Source: a virus. From it: a stretch of DNA of 64,000 nucleotides. A program made the translations under genes and the position numbers. Within the stretch, counting starts at the first letter, position 1, and the number at the start of each line of letters is the position of its first letter. The DNA is taken from positions 1 through 64,000 of the IMG/VR virus record IMGVR_UViG_3300010885_049871. The stretch is one strand, 5' to 3'. Of this stretch, positions 35,777 to 44,548 are shown piece after piece. The notes below the pieces were generated by a model. It did not search any database, was not told where the DNA came from, and worked only from the letters and a program-made list of their open reading frames with translations.

Positions 35777-36573
35777 CCACTGGTGCATTGATATTTGCGT
35801 TCAATAACGAACATACAGACTATGTTGCCATGGCCAATTGGTCAGCCCGCAACATACATCGACATTTGAATATTCCCGTTTGTCTAGTCACTGATCAGGA
35901 GCCAGTTCAACCGCATTCATTTGATAAAGTAGTAATTGCCACCGCAGTCAACGCAGGAACAAGATATTTTTTAGATTACAATTCAACTGTGACTTGGCAC
36001 AACACCAATCGTATGGATGCCTACCGGCTGAGTCCGTGGGATCAAACATTGGTGTTGGATGCTGATTATGTTGTGGCCAGTGATCAACTCACCACAGTAT
36101 TACAAAGCCGTCAAGAATTTTTATGCTATAGATGGGCCTCTGATGCAACAGGTGTTAGAACATTTGATGATTTAAATTACTTTGGCAGTCATCGTATGCC
36201 CATGTGGTGGGCCACTGTTATGATGTTTACACGCAGTAGGTCGGTTGAATTGTTGTTTGATTCAATGCAGATGATTCGGGACAATTGGACACACTATAGA
36301 AACTTGTATAAAAATAACACAAGCACCTACAGAAACGACCACGCACTGAGCATTGCGTTAAATACTCTAAGCGGGCACACATTACAGGTCAACTCAATCC
36401 CAGGTTCACTGGTCAGCGTCATTCCAGAACACCAATTGACACAATTGTCACCAGACACATACAGAATAGATTTTACAACCGCTGACAAAAAAGCACGATG
36501 GGTTACTATTGGTCAAGATTTTCATGCCATGGGCAAACAACAACTAGGAGCAATAGTTGAAAATCCTTGCTGA
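35773..36573 (+). CDS. GT-A-like glycosyltransferase family protein
   Basis: 266 residues. The N-terminal strand GALIFAFNNEHTDYVAMA and VCLVTD start a nucleotide-sugar-binding fold, and LVLDADYVV places a DxD-type motif at D96-A-D98, the usual metal and UDP-sugar site. FGSHRMPMWWATVMMF follows. Such proteins use nucleotide sugars, so a surface or virion glycan is a likely product, but neither donor nor acceptor can be read. It overlaps both neighbours (ATGA upstream, 17 nt downstream). It is probably a distant paralogue of the next gene. Confidence 0.6.
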   Translation: MTTGALIFAFNNEHTDYVAMANWSARNIHRHLNIPVCLVTDQEPVQPHSFDKVVIATAVNAGTRYFLDYNSTVTWHNTNRMDAYRLSPWDQTLVLDADYVVASDQLTTVLQSRQEFLCYRWASDATGVRTFDDLNYFGSHRMPMWWATVMMFTRSRSVELLFDSMQMIRDNWTHYRNLYKNNTSTYRNDHALSIALNTLSGHTLQVNSIPGSLVSVIPEHQLTQLSPDTYRIDFTTADKKARWVTIGQDFHAMGKQQLGAIVENPC

Positions 36574-37330
36574 GCGTGGATACTTGATTCCGGCTGTTAA
36601 TACAGACACTGTCAGCTATACTGACTGTGCAGAACAGTTGTCTATGAGTATAAAAAGCTGGCACCCGGATGCTAGTGTCTCTATCATGACCAATGATCGT
36701 TGCGATTGGTCGGTGTTTGACCACGTGATTGAATTACCTTACGGCGACCAGGGCGGCTATGCCAACGACTGGCAAGTGTTTGCTGCAAGTCCGTACAGAC
36801 AGACAATCAAACTGGAAGCAGATATGATTACAGCCAGTCCGGTAGATCACCTGTGGAACATGTTTGAACATCGTGATGTTGTGGTCAGTCAAGGTTGTAG
36901 AGACTTTTATGATCAACCCAGCACATATCGATTCTATCGAAAATTGTTTGATGTGAATAATTTACCTGATGTTTATAATGCCATTACCTATTGGCGGGTG
37001 AGTAAAACAGCACAGGACTTTTTTCAATTGGTCAGGAGTATTTTTGAAAACTGGGAGAACTTTAAAACACTGTTGAAGTTTCCCGAAGAAGTTCCGTCAA
37101 CTGATGTTGTGTATGCAATGGCAGCAGAGATCATGGGTAGAGAACAAGTGACCCTGCCACTGGGTTATGGACCCACTATGGTTCATATGAAACCGGGTAT
37201 TGTTGCCACTCACACCCGAGACTGGACCAAAGAACTGGTTTGGGAAAATACCAATCCGGGTGTGCGTATAAACACCGTAGCACAGTGGGGATTTGTGCAT
37301 TATCATATAAAAGATTGGAGACTGACATGA
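36557..37330 (+). CDS. Glycosyltransferase-like protein, second copy
   Basis: 257 residues, starting at TTG 36557 with AGGAG six bases before it (36546-36550). The fold follows the preceding protein (SIKSWHPDASVSIMTND strand, then IKLEADMITASP with E87-A-D89 where the first copy has DAD). The change from Asp to Glu at the first metal ligand may alter or weaken catalysis. Further text is VDHLWNMFEHRDVVVSQG and LPLGYGPTMVHMKPG. Coupled to the next gene by ATGA at 37327. Confidence 0.55.
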   Translation: MKILAERGYLIPAVNTDTVSYTDCAEQLSMSIKSWHPDASVSIMTNDRCDWSVFDHVIELPYGDQGGYANDWQVFAASPYRQTIKLEADMITASPVDHLWNMFEHRDVVVSQGCRDFYDQPSTYRFYRKLFDVNNLPDVYNAITYWRVSKTAQDFFQLVRSIFENWENFKTLLKFPEEVPSTDVVYAMAAEIMGREQVTLPLGYGPTMVHMKPGIVATHTRDWTKELVWENTNPGVRINTVAQWGFVHYHIKDWRLT

Positions 37331-37608
37331 GTACCGAACAAGACAAAATCAAACACAGCAAACGCCTACTCAAAGATGAAAACGCTGTAAAAAAACAGAC
37401 CAAAATTGCAAAATCCAAAGGTTCTGACGTTAGCCAACCACACAAGTTTGCAAAACAGCATGCCATGGATTGCGGCAATCCCAAATGTATGTTATGCTCC
37501 TACGTCAAAGTACTTGGCATTGACCCTGTGCAAGTACAACGATTTGATCAGGATGTTGACACTGTTAACCATAAACACAGCAATGGATTGACGCCTGACC
37601 GTGAATGA
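37327..37608 (+). CDS. Small Cys-cluster protein, conserved unknown
   Basis: 93 residues. A lysine-rich helix fills the first half; then HAMDCGNPKCMLCSYVKVLG gives C-x4-C-x2-C, a possible zinc or Fe-S site. Small proteins with an almost identical DCGNPxCMxC core occur in T4-like aquatic phages. The ATG at 37327 overlaps the upstream stop by four bases; an upstream in-frame start (37240) would overlap the neighbour by 90 nt and is not preferred. Confidence 0.65.
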   Translation: MSTEQDKIKHSKRLLKDENAVKKQTKIAKSKGSDVSQPHKFAKQHAMDCGNPKCMLCSYVKVLGIDPVQVQRFDQDVDTVNHKHSNGLTPDRE

Positions 37609-37948
37609 AACTACTGAGAATTTCTGGAAAGCCTGGGCAGAACCTGTGTCAGAGCCTGCACCTGTGTTTTTCAGACTGTACTACGACGAGCATGGCCTAC
37701 CATTATCTTACAGCATGGAACACTTGCCAGGTAATTACATAGACATAGATGCTGAAACATACCAACTGAGTTCACATCGTGTACGGGTCATTGAAGGAAA
37801 ACTTGTACACATAGTGCCAAAGAAAACAGTTACCAAATTAATGCCTGGCCCAATGGGCACGCCTTGCTTGCCCGGCAACATCAGCATTGTTGTTGACCCG
37901 CAACAACCACATACAAAATGGAGTTTAAAATCACATGAATCGGATTGA
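37601..37948 (+). CDS. Conserved small phage protein, unknown function
   Basis: 115 residues, starting with GTG at 37601 and overlapping the previous gene by 8 nt. Typical text is FFRLYYDEHGLPLSYSMEHL, PGNYIDIDAETYQ and a short strand VRVIEGKLVHIV; the C-terminus is Pro/Gly-rich. The pattern resembles a small unknown protein seen beside structural or surface genes in T4-like aquatic phages. No catalytic residues were recognised. Confidence 0.6.
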   Translation: MNETTENFWKAWAEPVSEPAPVFFRLYYDEHGLPLSYSMEHLPGNYIDIDAETYQLSSHRVRVIEGKLVHIVPKKTVTKLMPGPMGTPCLPGNISIVVDPQQPHTKWSLKSHESD

Positions 37949-38861
37949 CGTTGCAGACCTTGACTGCATTTACCTAACTTATGACGAACCACAAAAAGAA
38001 GAATTCTGGGTAAAGATTCGCAACATGGTTCCCTGGGCCAAGCGAGTAGACGGAGTACGGGGATCGGATGCAGCACACAAAGCTGCTGCTGCGGCCAGTG
38101 ACACTGAACGCTTTGTGTTGATCGACGGTGACAACATGCCAGATCCCGAGTTCTTTAATTTAACACTGGAGTTGCCCGACACCCAATGGGAATCCGCAGT
38201 GTTTCGCTGGCGTGCTCGTAATCACGTAAACGGATTGATGTACGGTAATGGTGGGCTGAGTTCGTGGACTAGAAAGTTTGTCAATGACATGCGAACACAC
38301 GAAGCCACCGACGGTCGTGCAGCAACCGAAGTGGAGTTTTGCTTTGATCCCTTGTACTGGGCCATGCATGATTGCTATTCAACTACCTATCCCAATGGCA
38401 GTGCTTTTCACGCATGGCGAGCCGGTTTCCGCGAAGGTGTCAAGATGTGTTTGAACACAGGTAAGAAACCCACTGTGGCCGAGTTTCGGGATCGTGTGCA
38501 TCAACGCAATCTTGACAACTTGACTGTATGGCACAATGTAGGCCGTGATGCTGAACATGGCATTTGGAGTATGGCAGGATCACGCATGGGTTCTTACATG
38601 ACCATGCTGACCAACTGGGACTATCGCACAGTACAAGACTTTGCTGCATTAGAAGAATTATGGGCCACAGTTAAAGACACTGATCCAGAAACAGTGTTGA
38701 GCCGAGTGGCCGGCGAATTGACCACGCAGCTGGACTTGCCAATGGTCTGGATTGACGAGTCTGCTAGCAAGTTTTTTAAACATCACTATCGCAGCAACTG
38801 GCACAATCGAGGAGTTACTGTGAGAGAAATTGATGTAATCAGGAGTCAAGAAGGGTGGTAA
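37935..38861 (+). CDS. Glycosyltransferase-like protein with DGD motif
   Basis: 308 residues. YLTYDEP starts a GT-A type strand, VLIDGDNMPD gives D64-G-D66 (DxD-like metal site), and a later region has ARNHVNGLMYGNGGLSSWTR and HAWRAGFREGVKM. The last two segments recur in the large repeat protein at 58737-61160 (NPVNGLVYGH and VAWRTAFREALKL), so the two share a catalytic-type domain. Its position among other transferases suggests glycan work; donor and acceptor are unknown. TAATG overlap with the next gene. Confidence 0.55.
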   Translation: MNRIDVADLDCIYLTYDEPQKEEFWVKIRNMVPWAKRVDGVRGSDAAHKAAAAASDTERFVLIDGDNMPDPEFFNLTLELPDTQWESAVFRWRARNHVNGLMYGNGGLSSWTRKFVNDMRTHEATDGRAATEVEFCFDPLYWAMHDCYSTTYPNGSAFHAWRAGFREGVKMCLNTGKKPTVAEFRDRVHQRNLDNLTVWHNVGRDAEHGIWSMAGSRMGSYMTMLTNWDYRTVQDFAALEELWATVKDTDPETVLSRVAGELTTQLDLPMVWIDESASKFFKHHYRSNWHNRGVTVREIDVIRSQEGW

Positions 38862-39553
38862 TGAATGCCTTGATAGGGCACACTGGTTTGATTGGCTCTG
38901 TGCTGGCCGCAGGTGTTGATGTTGATCTTTGTTACAATTCCTCAAACATAGAGCAGATTGAGCATGGCAAGTTTGACACTGTGTACTGTGCGGCTCCGTC
39001 AGGCAATAGACGGTTGGCCGATCAAGATCCAACTTGGGATACTGAAAACATTCATCGTCTTGCTTGCAGTTTGCGCACAATCACTGCCAATAGATTTGTG
39101 CTGATCAGCAGTGTAGATGCTGTGTATGCTCCTGAGTCTGTGTATGGTAGCAACAGACTGGCTCTGGAACATTTTGCACAAACGCAATTTGAACTGTGTC
39201 ATGTAATTAGACTGTGTACCTTGATTCACACCCGAATCAGCAAGAATTTGCTGTTTGACATTAGGCATCAACAATATCTAGACCGTGTTAACAGCGCCAT
39301 GGTTAGACAGTACTACCCGCTGTCAAGACTGTGCAGAGATATTGACACAGTGATTCGGCATGACATCAAGGAAATCAACTTAGTAAGCGAGCCAGTAACC
39401 GACTCTGAGATAATGCAACAATTCTGCCCCGATACTGTGTTAACTACAACGCCAGTTCCACCTTATGACCTACGCAGCCAAGCACCCTTTGGGCAATATG
39501 TACTGTCAAAATCTGACGTATTTGAACATGTAACAGAGTACATAAATGATTAA
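38861..39553 (+). CDS. SDR-like NAD(P)-binding protein, degenerate active site
   Basis: 230 residues from the ATG at 38861. The N-terminal GHTGLIG (6-12) is a Rossmann GxxGxxG loop, VYCAAPSG follows, and the segment FVLISSVDAVYAP contains the Ser/Thr usually found before the catalytic Tyr. The expected YxxxK appears as Y95-G-S-N-R99: Lys is replaced by Arg. The family includes sugar-nucleotide epimerases and reductases. It is shorter than typical extended SDRs (about 300 aa). It may bind NAD(P) without normal catalysis. Confidence 0.65.
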   Translation: MNALIGHTGLIGSVLAAGVDVDLCYNSSNIEQIEHGKFDTVYCAAPSGNRRLADQDPTWDTENIHRLACSLRTITANRFVLISSVDAVYAPESVYGSNRLALEHFAQTQFELCHVIRLCTLIHTRISKNLLFDIRHQQYLDRVNSAMVRQYYPLSRLCRDIDTVIRHDIKEINLVSEPVTDSEIMQQFCPDTVLTTTPVPPYDLRSQAPFGQYVLSKSDVFEHVTEYIND

Positions 39554-40505
39554 GTTTGCCAATAGCGACAGCACAATTTGGAATCGCGATCAGCTGATCA
39601 TTGAGCTGGCACATGCCATGTCCGAGAATCAGCCACGTATTGATATTGGTACCCGGGGCGAGGGTCCTTGTGCTCGCAGTTTGGGCCTGTATGACTTGTT
39701 AGATAAGCTATGCAATCGTTTCAATTACAGTGCCAACTGTATCTATATCACAACCTGCAACTTGGTCGAAGCACATAACTGCTACAACATTGTAATAGAT
39801 CCACAAGTGTTGTACCTCAAGGCCGCACAGGGTTACACACCACCTGCCAGCATCAAGCAAATTAACAAACACTTTGGGCACTTTATTGGGCATGGTAATC
39901 AACCCCGATTGTATCTTGGCAGTTACTTGTACGCACATCACGGTGAACAAACTGTGCAGACTTATCATACTCAAGTTACTGAAGAATATCACAGACCCTT
40001 TATTGGCGTAGAAGACATGATGTTCAATGGCCACGCCTGGGCAGAAGTTCAAGACGCTGTTGAATTACTGCAACATGCACCATTAACAATTGACTCAATT
40101 GATCAATACCCCATTCTTAATCCTGCCACACTGAACATTACCAAAGTATATCCTAACTTCTTTGTGGAAATTGTAAATCTGACTTACTGGTCAGGAGATA
40201 CATTTTACATAGATGAAAAGATCTGGCGCCCCATTTTGATGCGTACACCATTTGTTGTGCATGGGCCACAGAACTTTTTACCCAGACTGCGTGCTCTGGG
40301 TTTCCGTACGTTTGATGCCTGGTGGGACGAAGGCTACAGTGAAGACCCACCAGATTATCAATTGAAAGAAATTGTAGATATCATAAAACAACTGGCCAAA
40401 AAAAGCATCAACGGACTCAACGCCATGTACGCAGACATGCAGCCAGTACTGGAACACAACTATCAGTTGTTGAAGCGTATTCAAAAACAAGATTTACATG
40501 TCTAA
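39546..40505 (+). CDS. Exostosin/GT47-like glycosyltransferase paralogue 1
   Basis: 319 residues. The C-terminal domain carries the motif shared by four proteins in this window: here DEKIWRPILMRTPFVVHGP, then ALGFRTFDAWWDEGY. This E-K plus PFV plus G-F-x-TFD layout resembles GT-B-type donor-binding halves of exostosin-like transferases. The N-terminal half (RGEGPCARSLGLYDLLDKL) is specific to this copy. It is followed by a radical SAM gene with a stop/start overlap. Confidence 0.5.
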   Translation: MIKFANSDSTIWNRDQLIIELAHAMSENQPRIDIGTRGEGPCARSLGLYDLLDKLCNRFNYSANCIYITTCNLVEAHNCYNIVIDPQVLYLKAAQGYTPPASIKQINKHFGHFIGHGNQPRLYLGSYLYAHHGEQTVQTYHTQVTEEYHRPFIGVEDMMFNGHAWAEVQDAVELLQHAPLTIDSIDQYPILNPATLNITKVYPNFFVEIVNLTYWSGDTFYIDEKIWRPILMRTPFVVHGPQNFLPRLRALGFRTFDAWWDEGYSEDPPDYQLKEIVDIIKQLAKKSINGLNAMYADMQPVLEHNYQLLKRIQKQDLHV

Positions 40506-41361
40506 GCTACACATACACTACGCTGAGTTTTATATTATTAATGTTTGCAATCTAGCATGCTCAGGTTGCAATCGTTTCAATAACTACAACTTTACAGGCT
40601 ATCAACGCTGGAGCGACTATGCCAATGTATATCAACACTGGGCCGAACAAATGGACATTGACAGTATTGGTATTCTAGGCGGTGAGCCCTTGCTTAATCC
40701 TACATTTTTAGAATGGGTACAGGGTATAAATCAGTTATGGCCCAACAAGAAACTAAGAATTATCAGCAATGGCTTTAGACTAGATCGACATGCTGACCTT
40801 TATCCTGTGCTAGAGCAACATCGCAATATTGAACTGTGGGTTGGCATACACAACAAACAGCACAAATCAGAAATCATACAAAAGGTCAAAGACTTTTCCC
40901 AGGCACCGCACACAGTGAGTTTCAACACAGACAATCCTTATCAACAGTACATGACCGTTACTGATGCTCGCGGTGTGTGCATCAAAATAGAATACAACTG
41001 GTGGTTTCATCAGGGTGCTATTGTCAAACAAGATAATACACTAACGCTACATCAAAGTGATGTTGTCAAGGCACATGACATTTGTCACATGAAAACCTGC
41101 CATCATTTCATACGCGGCGAACTGTACAAGTGTGGTGTTGCGGCTGTGTTGCCTGAATTTGATCAACAGCACCCACTTATACTCAGCACTGAAGACCGTG
41201 AACTCATGCTGAGCTATCGTCCCTTAAAGATCACTGACAGTGACACAGTCAAACAGCAGTTTGTGAACAGTCTAGACCAGCCCATTGATCAATGTCGTTT
41301 TTGCCCAGAAGTATATCATGGTAACCAAATATCAGCACAACTTAAAAAAGATTTAAAATGA
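40498..41361 (+). CDS. Radical SAM protein, short form with C-terminal Cys cluster
   Basis: 287 residues. CNLACSGC gives the CxxxCxxC [4Fe-4S] ligands C17, C21 and C24, very near the N-terminus. ILGGEPLLNP supplies the GGE motif, and LRIISNGF continues the barrel. The C-terminal part has clustered Cys (DICHMKTCHHF, ELYKCGVA, QCRFCPE), so a SPASM or twitch-like auxiliary cluster is likely. It differs from the larger N-twitch forms downstream in having no N-terminal Cys domain. The substrate is unknown; a peptide or a sugar is possible. Next gene overlaps by ATGA. Confidence 0.85.
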   Translation: MSKLHIHYAEFYIINVCNLACSGCNRFNNYNFTGYQRWSDYANVYQHWAEQMDIDSIGILGGEPLLNPTFLEWVQGINQLWPNKKLRIISNGFRLDRHADLYPVLEQHRNIELWVGIHNKQHKSEIIQKVKDFSQAPHTVSFNTDNPYQQYMTVTDARGVCIKIEYNWWFHQGAIVKQDNTLTLHQSDVVKAHDICHMKTCHHFIRGELYKCGVAAVLPEFDQQHPLILSTEDRELMLSYRPLKITDSDTVKQQFVNSLDQPIDQCRFCPEVYHGNQISAQLKKDLK

Positions 41362-42062
41362 CTTATGTGTTTGCCGGAGACAGTTGGGCTTTAAAAGGTT
41401 TTACCAATGACAATTATGATAAAGGTAATACCCACCCTGTAAGTGGAGATATAAGACTAGCGGACCACTGGCCTTGGAAGTACCAGCATTGCCTGACCCC
41501 GGGTCAGGGCAACTTAGCTTGTTTAGACAAGCTGGTAGCAATGAATATTCCTACCGACGTACCAATCATTTGGGTATACACAGAGCCTGGTCGTGATTAC
41601 GGTCGTATAAAGAATCAATCTCCACATGACTGGATTGAAAAAGAAGATATATTTGATATACGCACTGCATTGAATCATGTTATAATGCAAGAGATAAAAG
41701 ATTGCTTAGATAACCCCATTGCCTTCATCGGCGGGCTTAGTGATGTGGATCCGTTATTAGCACAGGCATTTGGATTTGATGTACTAAATCCAAGTTGGCA
41801 AAAGTGGATTGCAGAAAAATTAAACTCACGATGGTTCCAATTTGGCTGGGGTGCTAGTGATGTTGGATGGAGAATGCATAGTAATAAAGTAGTACCAAGT
41901 CGAGCTGCAACTTTTGCTTGGGGCGAGCAAATTAAAGAGTGGTGTTGGTGGGAGGAAAATGGATATTTTTGTCATGAACATCCAACGCCATTGGCCAACA
42001 AAGAATTTGCAGAATATCTACAACCAGTGGTAGAGGAATGGATCAATGAACAAAGGCGATGA
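41358..42062 (+). CDS. SGNH/GDSL-like hydrolase family protein
   Basis: 234 residues. Block I appears as FAGDSWA with Ser9 in G-D-S, and block V as HEHPTPLANKEFAEYL (H206 or H208), the Asp/His part of SGNH esterases. A central SDVDPLLA region could be block III. SGNH enzymes often remove or add acyl groups on glycans. Here the neighbours are glycosyltransferase-like and radical SAM genes. The base composition looks more AT-rich than the surrounding genes. A related protein is at 55695-56477. Confidence 0.55.
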   Translation: MTYVFAGDSWALKGFTNDNYDKGNTHPVSGDIRLADHWPWKYQHCLTPGQGNLACLDKLVAMNIPTDVPIIWVYTEPGRDYGRIKNQSPHDWIEKEDIFDIRTALNHVIMQEIKDCLDNPIAFIGGLSDVDPLLAQAFGFDVLNPSWQKWIAEKLNSRWFQFGWGASDVGWRMHSNKVVPSRAATFAWGEQIKEWCWWEENGYFCHEHPTPLANKEFAEYLQPVVEEWINEQRR

Positions 42063-43458
42063 AGTTGCAACAGACTTTAAATCAAAGTTTCTAGACAATG
42101 CAGAATTTATGAAGGAAAACTTGGGGTCAGCACTATGTTTGGCCAAGTGGAAACAGGTTAGCCTACACTTGACCACTGGCCTTAACAACAGTTGTTACCA
42201 CCCACCCTTGCATCGTATACCTATAGATGCAATAGGTCGTAATCCTAGTGCATTGCACAACACTGATTATAAAAAACAACAGCGTAAACAGATGCTCAAT
42301 GGTGAACGCCCTGCAGAATGCAGCTATTGCTGGACAATGGAAGACAATGGTAAACTGAGTGATCGCCATTATCGATCTGGCGAGTCCTGGGCTGCCAAAG
42401 ACTTTGGCACTATTGTCAATGCAGAATGGGACGCTGACATTACTCCTAGCTATGTAGAAGTAAATTTCAACAATGCTTGTAATCTTGCTTGTAGTTATTG
42501 TAGTCCACAGTTCAGCAGCACATGGCAACAAGAAACTGATCGCCATGGTGCTTACCCTACATCTACTCCACACAATGCACCGGAACATTTTGCCGGCGAT
42601 CGCAAACCTATTCCGGTCCGGGAACATAATCCCTATGTAGAAGCGTTTTGGCAGTGGTGGCCCACCCTGTATCCAGAGTTGGAGCACTTTAGAATGACCG
42701 GTGGCGAACCATTATTGGATAAGAATACCTATCGTGTGTTTGACTATGTGCTGGCCAATCCCAAACCCGACCTGCACCTGAATGTGACCAGCAACTTCAG
42801 TGTGGATGAAAAAAGCTGGCAACGGTATTTGGCGTACACCAAACAACTGTGTCAAGAAGGGGTAGTTGAACATTTTATGCAATACATCAGCCTAGATGGA
42901 TGGGGTCGTCAGGCAGAGTACATGCGACATGGCATGGACTTTGACTTGGTATGGAGCAGAGTAAATCAATTCTTAACCGAAGTTCCTTACCGAAACAGTG
43001 TAACTTTCATTGTCACAATGAACAATCTGTGTATGACCAGTTTACCCCAACTGTTAGATGGCATACTGGAACTTAGAAAAAAGTACAGCAACACATATCA
43101 GCGTGTGTGGTTTGATACCCCGGTGTTGCGACAACCTGCTTGGCAAAGTTTACAATTGTTGCCAAGCAGCTATGTAGCACAGTTGGAAAAACTAAAAACA
43201 TCAATGCAACACAATATTGAAACTGAAGCAACCAGATTTCACGGTTTTAAAGATTATGAAATAGCTCGCCTTGACCGTGACATAGCATGGATGCGTGACG
43301 GACAAAAATTAGACCCTGCGTACTTGCAACGGAACAAAGCTGACTTCTATCGGTTCTTTAGCGAAGCGGACCGAAGACATGGGACAGAATTTGCACAGGT
43401 GTTTCCAGAAATGAGTGCCTGGTGGAAGGAATGTGAGTATCATGCTAGGCAATCGTAA
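42046..43458 (+). CDS. N-twitch radical SAM enzyme A1
   Basis: 470 residues. An N-terminal Cys domain has C31, C50 in SCYHPP, and the CSYCW pair C92/C95 (candidate auxiliary Fe-S cluster). The radical SAM motif CNLACSYC gives C145, C149 and C152, followed by SPQFSSTW. RMTGGEPLLD supplies the GGE motif. Domain order (auxiliary cluster first) matches the family NCBI calls twitch domain-containing radical SAM proteins. The next rSAM copy (44541) shares SxCHHPP/CYHPP and the FSSTW text, making them a pair. Start ATG overlaps the previous gene by 17 nt. Confidence 0.9.
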   Translation: MNKGDEVATDFKSKFLDNAEFMKENLGSALCLAKWKQVSLHLTTGLNNSCYHPPLHRIPIDAIGRNPSALHNTDYKKQQRKQMLNGERPAECSYCWTMEDNGKLSDRHYRSGESWAAKDFGTIVNAEWDADITPSYVEVNFNNACNLACSYCSPQFSSTWQQETDRHGAYPTSTPHNAPEHFAGDRKPIPVREHNPYVEAFWQWWPTLYPELEHFRMTGGEPLLDKNTYRVFDYVLANPKPDLHLNVTSNFSVDEKSWQRYLAYTKQLCQEGVVEHFMQYISLDGWGRQAEYMRHGMDFDLVWSRVNQFLTEVPYRNSVTFIVTMNNLCMTSLPQLLDGILELRKKYSNTYQRVWFDTPVLRQPAWQSLQLLPSSYVAQLEKLKTSMQHNIETEATRFHGFKDYEIARLDRDIAWMRDGQKLDPAYLQRNKADFYRFFSEADRRHGTEFAQVFPEMSAWWKECEYHARQS

Positions 43459-44548
43459 ATTAGTAATAGACACAGGATGTGGAATACACGACGAACTCGC
43501 AGGGTATGTCGATGATACGTTTTCTAATTTTCAAGAGCACACGCTGATTCCCAATGCTATATATTTGATAAGTTACGCCGAGACTGAGAAAAATTTTAAA
43601 AAAATTGCAAAGTTGGCAACCTCTAACATTATAAAAGTTATTTTTGCTGAACCGTCTGAAGGGTCGAGTACTGCAATACATCGTTGTAATCGGCAAAGGT
43701 TTCGTACTAAAGCGCCCAATGGAAATGGCCACATTGAACTACTTGAGTTAATCAAACAAGGAAAAATATTATTATTAACCGGTGGCGATGTTTCGCCACA
43801 ATATCCGCATTTGGTGTATGAAAATTTTCTCCCAAAGATACTGGACTATGACGAAAATATTGACGCCATACAAATTTATAATAACACCTATTCAACCAAC
43901 CGACCATATAAATTTTTATTTTTAAACGGAAAAGGAAGACCTCATAGAAAATTTATGATCGAACAATTGGCCGACGTACTTGATACAGCACTGTGGAGTA
44001 ATTTAGATCCTACCAATGGCCCAGTGAAATTACTTGATCAGCAATACGAACTTGACCGTTTTAATGTAGACGTGTGTCGGACTGATACAAATGTAAAAGA
44101 ATACTTGTTTGGGTCCGGTATATGGGGAGAGGTGTATCTAGTCCCGTCGCAGTATAGCAATACCTATTTTAGCCTGATAACCGAAACTGTTCAGCAATAT
44201 AACTTCAGTTTCAGAACAGAAAAAACATGGAAACCTATTGCAATCGGGCATCCATGGATTGCAGTTGCCAATCAGGGATATTATAGAGATATCCGTAATT
44301 TGGGATTTCAAACATTTGGACATGTCATTGACGAAAGTTTTGATGAAATAGCAAACAATCAAGATAGGATGATGCAAGTAAGTCGTGTTGTTAAAGATTT
44401 ATGTCAACAAGACCTTGCAAGTTTTTTAAAAGAATGCTATAATGTATGTAAATACAATCAACAACATATTGCAGAGATGAGAACTCGAGTTCGATCCGAG
44501 TTTCCAGAACGCTTCCGACAGTTTATAAACAAACATATCAATGAATGA
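43442..44548 (+). CDS. Exostosin/GT47-like glycosyltransferase paralogue 2
   Basis: 368 residues from the ATG at 43442 (the in-frame GTG at 43415 would deepen the overlap to 44 nt and is less likely). The shared C-terminal motif reads TEKTWKPIAIGHPWIAV with NLGFQTFGHVIDESFD. The gene is AT-rich compared with the radical SAM genes on both sides. Its position between the two type-A N-twitch enzymes suggests one biochemical unit, for example a modified sugar being attached or altered. Donor and acceptor unknown. Confidence 0.55.
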   Translation: MLGNRKLVIDTGCGIHDELAGYVDDTFSNFQEHTLIPNAIYLISYAETEKNFKKIAKLATSNIIKVIFAEPSEGSSTAIHRCNRQRFRTKAPNGNGHIELLELIKQGKILLLTGGDVSPQYPHLVYENFLPKILDYDENIDAIQIYNNTYSTNRPYKFLFLNGKGRPHRKFMIEQLADVLDTALWSNLDPTNGPVKLLDQQYELDRFNVDVCRTDTNVKEYLFGSGIWGEVYLVPSQYSNTYFSLITETVQQYNFSFRTEKTWKPIAIGHPWIAVANQGYYRDIRNLGFQTFGHVIDESFDEIANNQDRMMQVSRVVKDLCQQDLASFLKECYNVCKYNQQHIAEMRTRVRSEFPERFRQFINKHINE

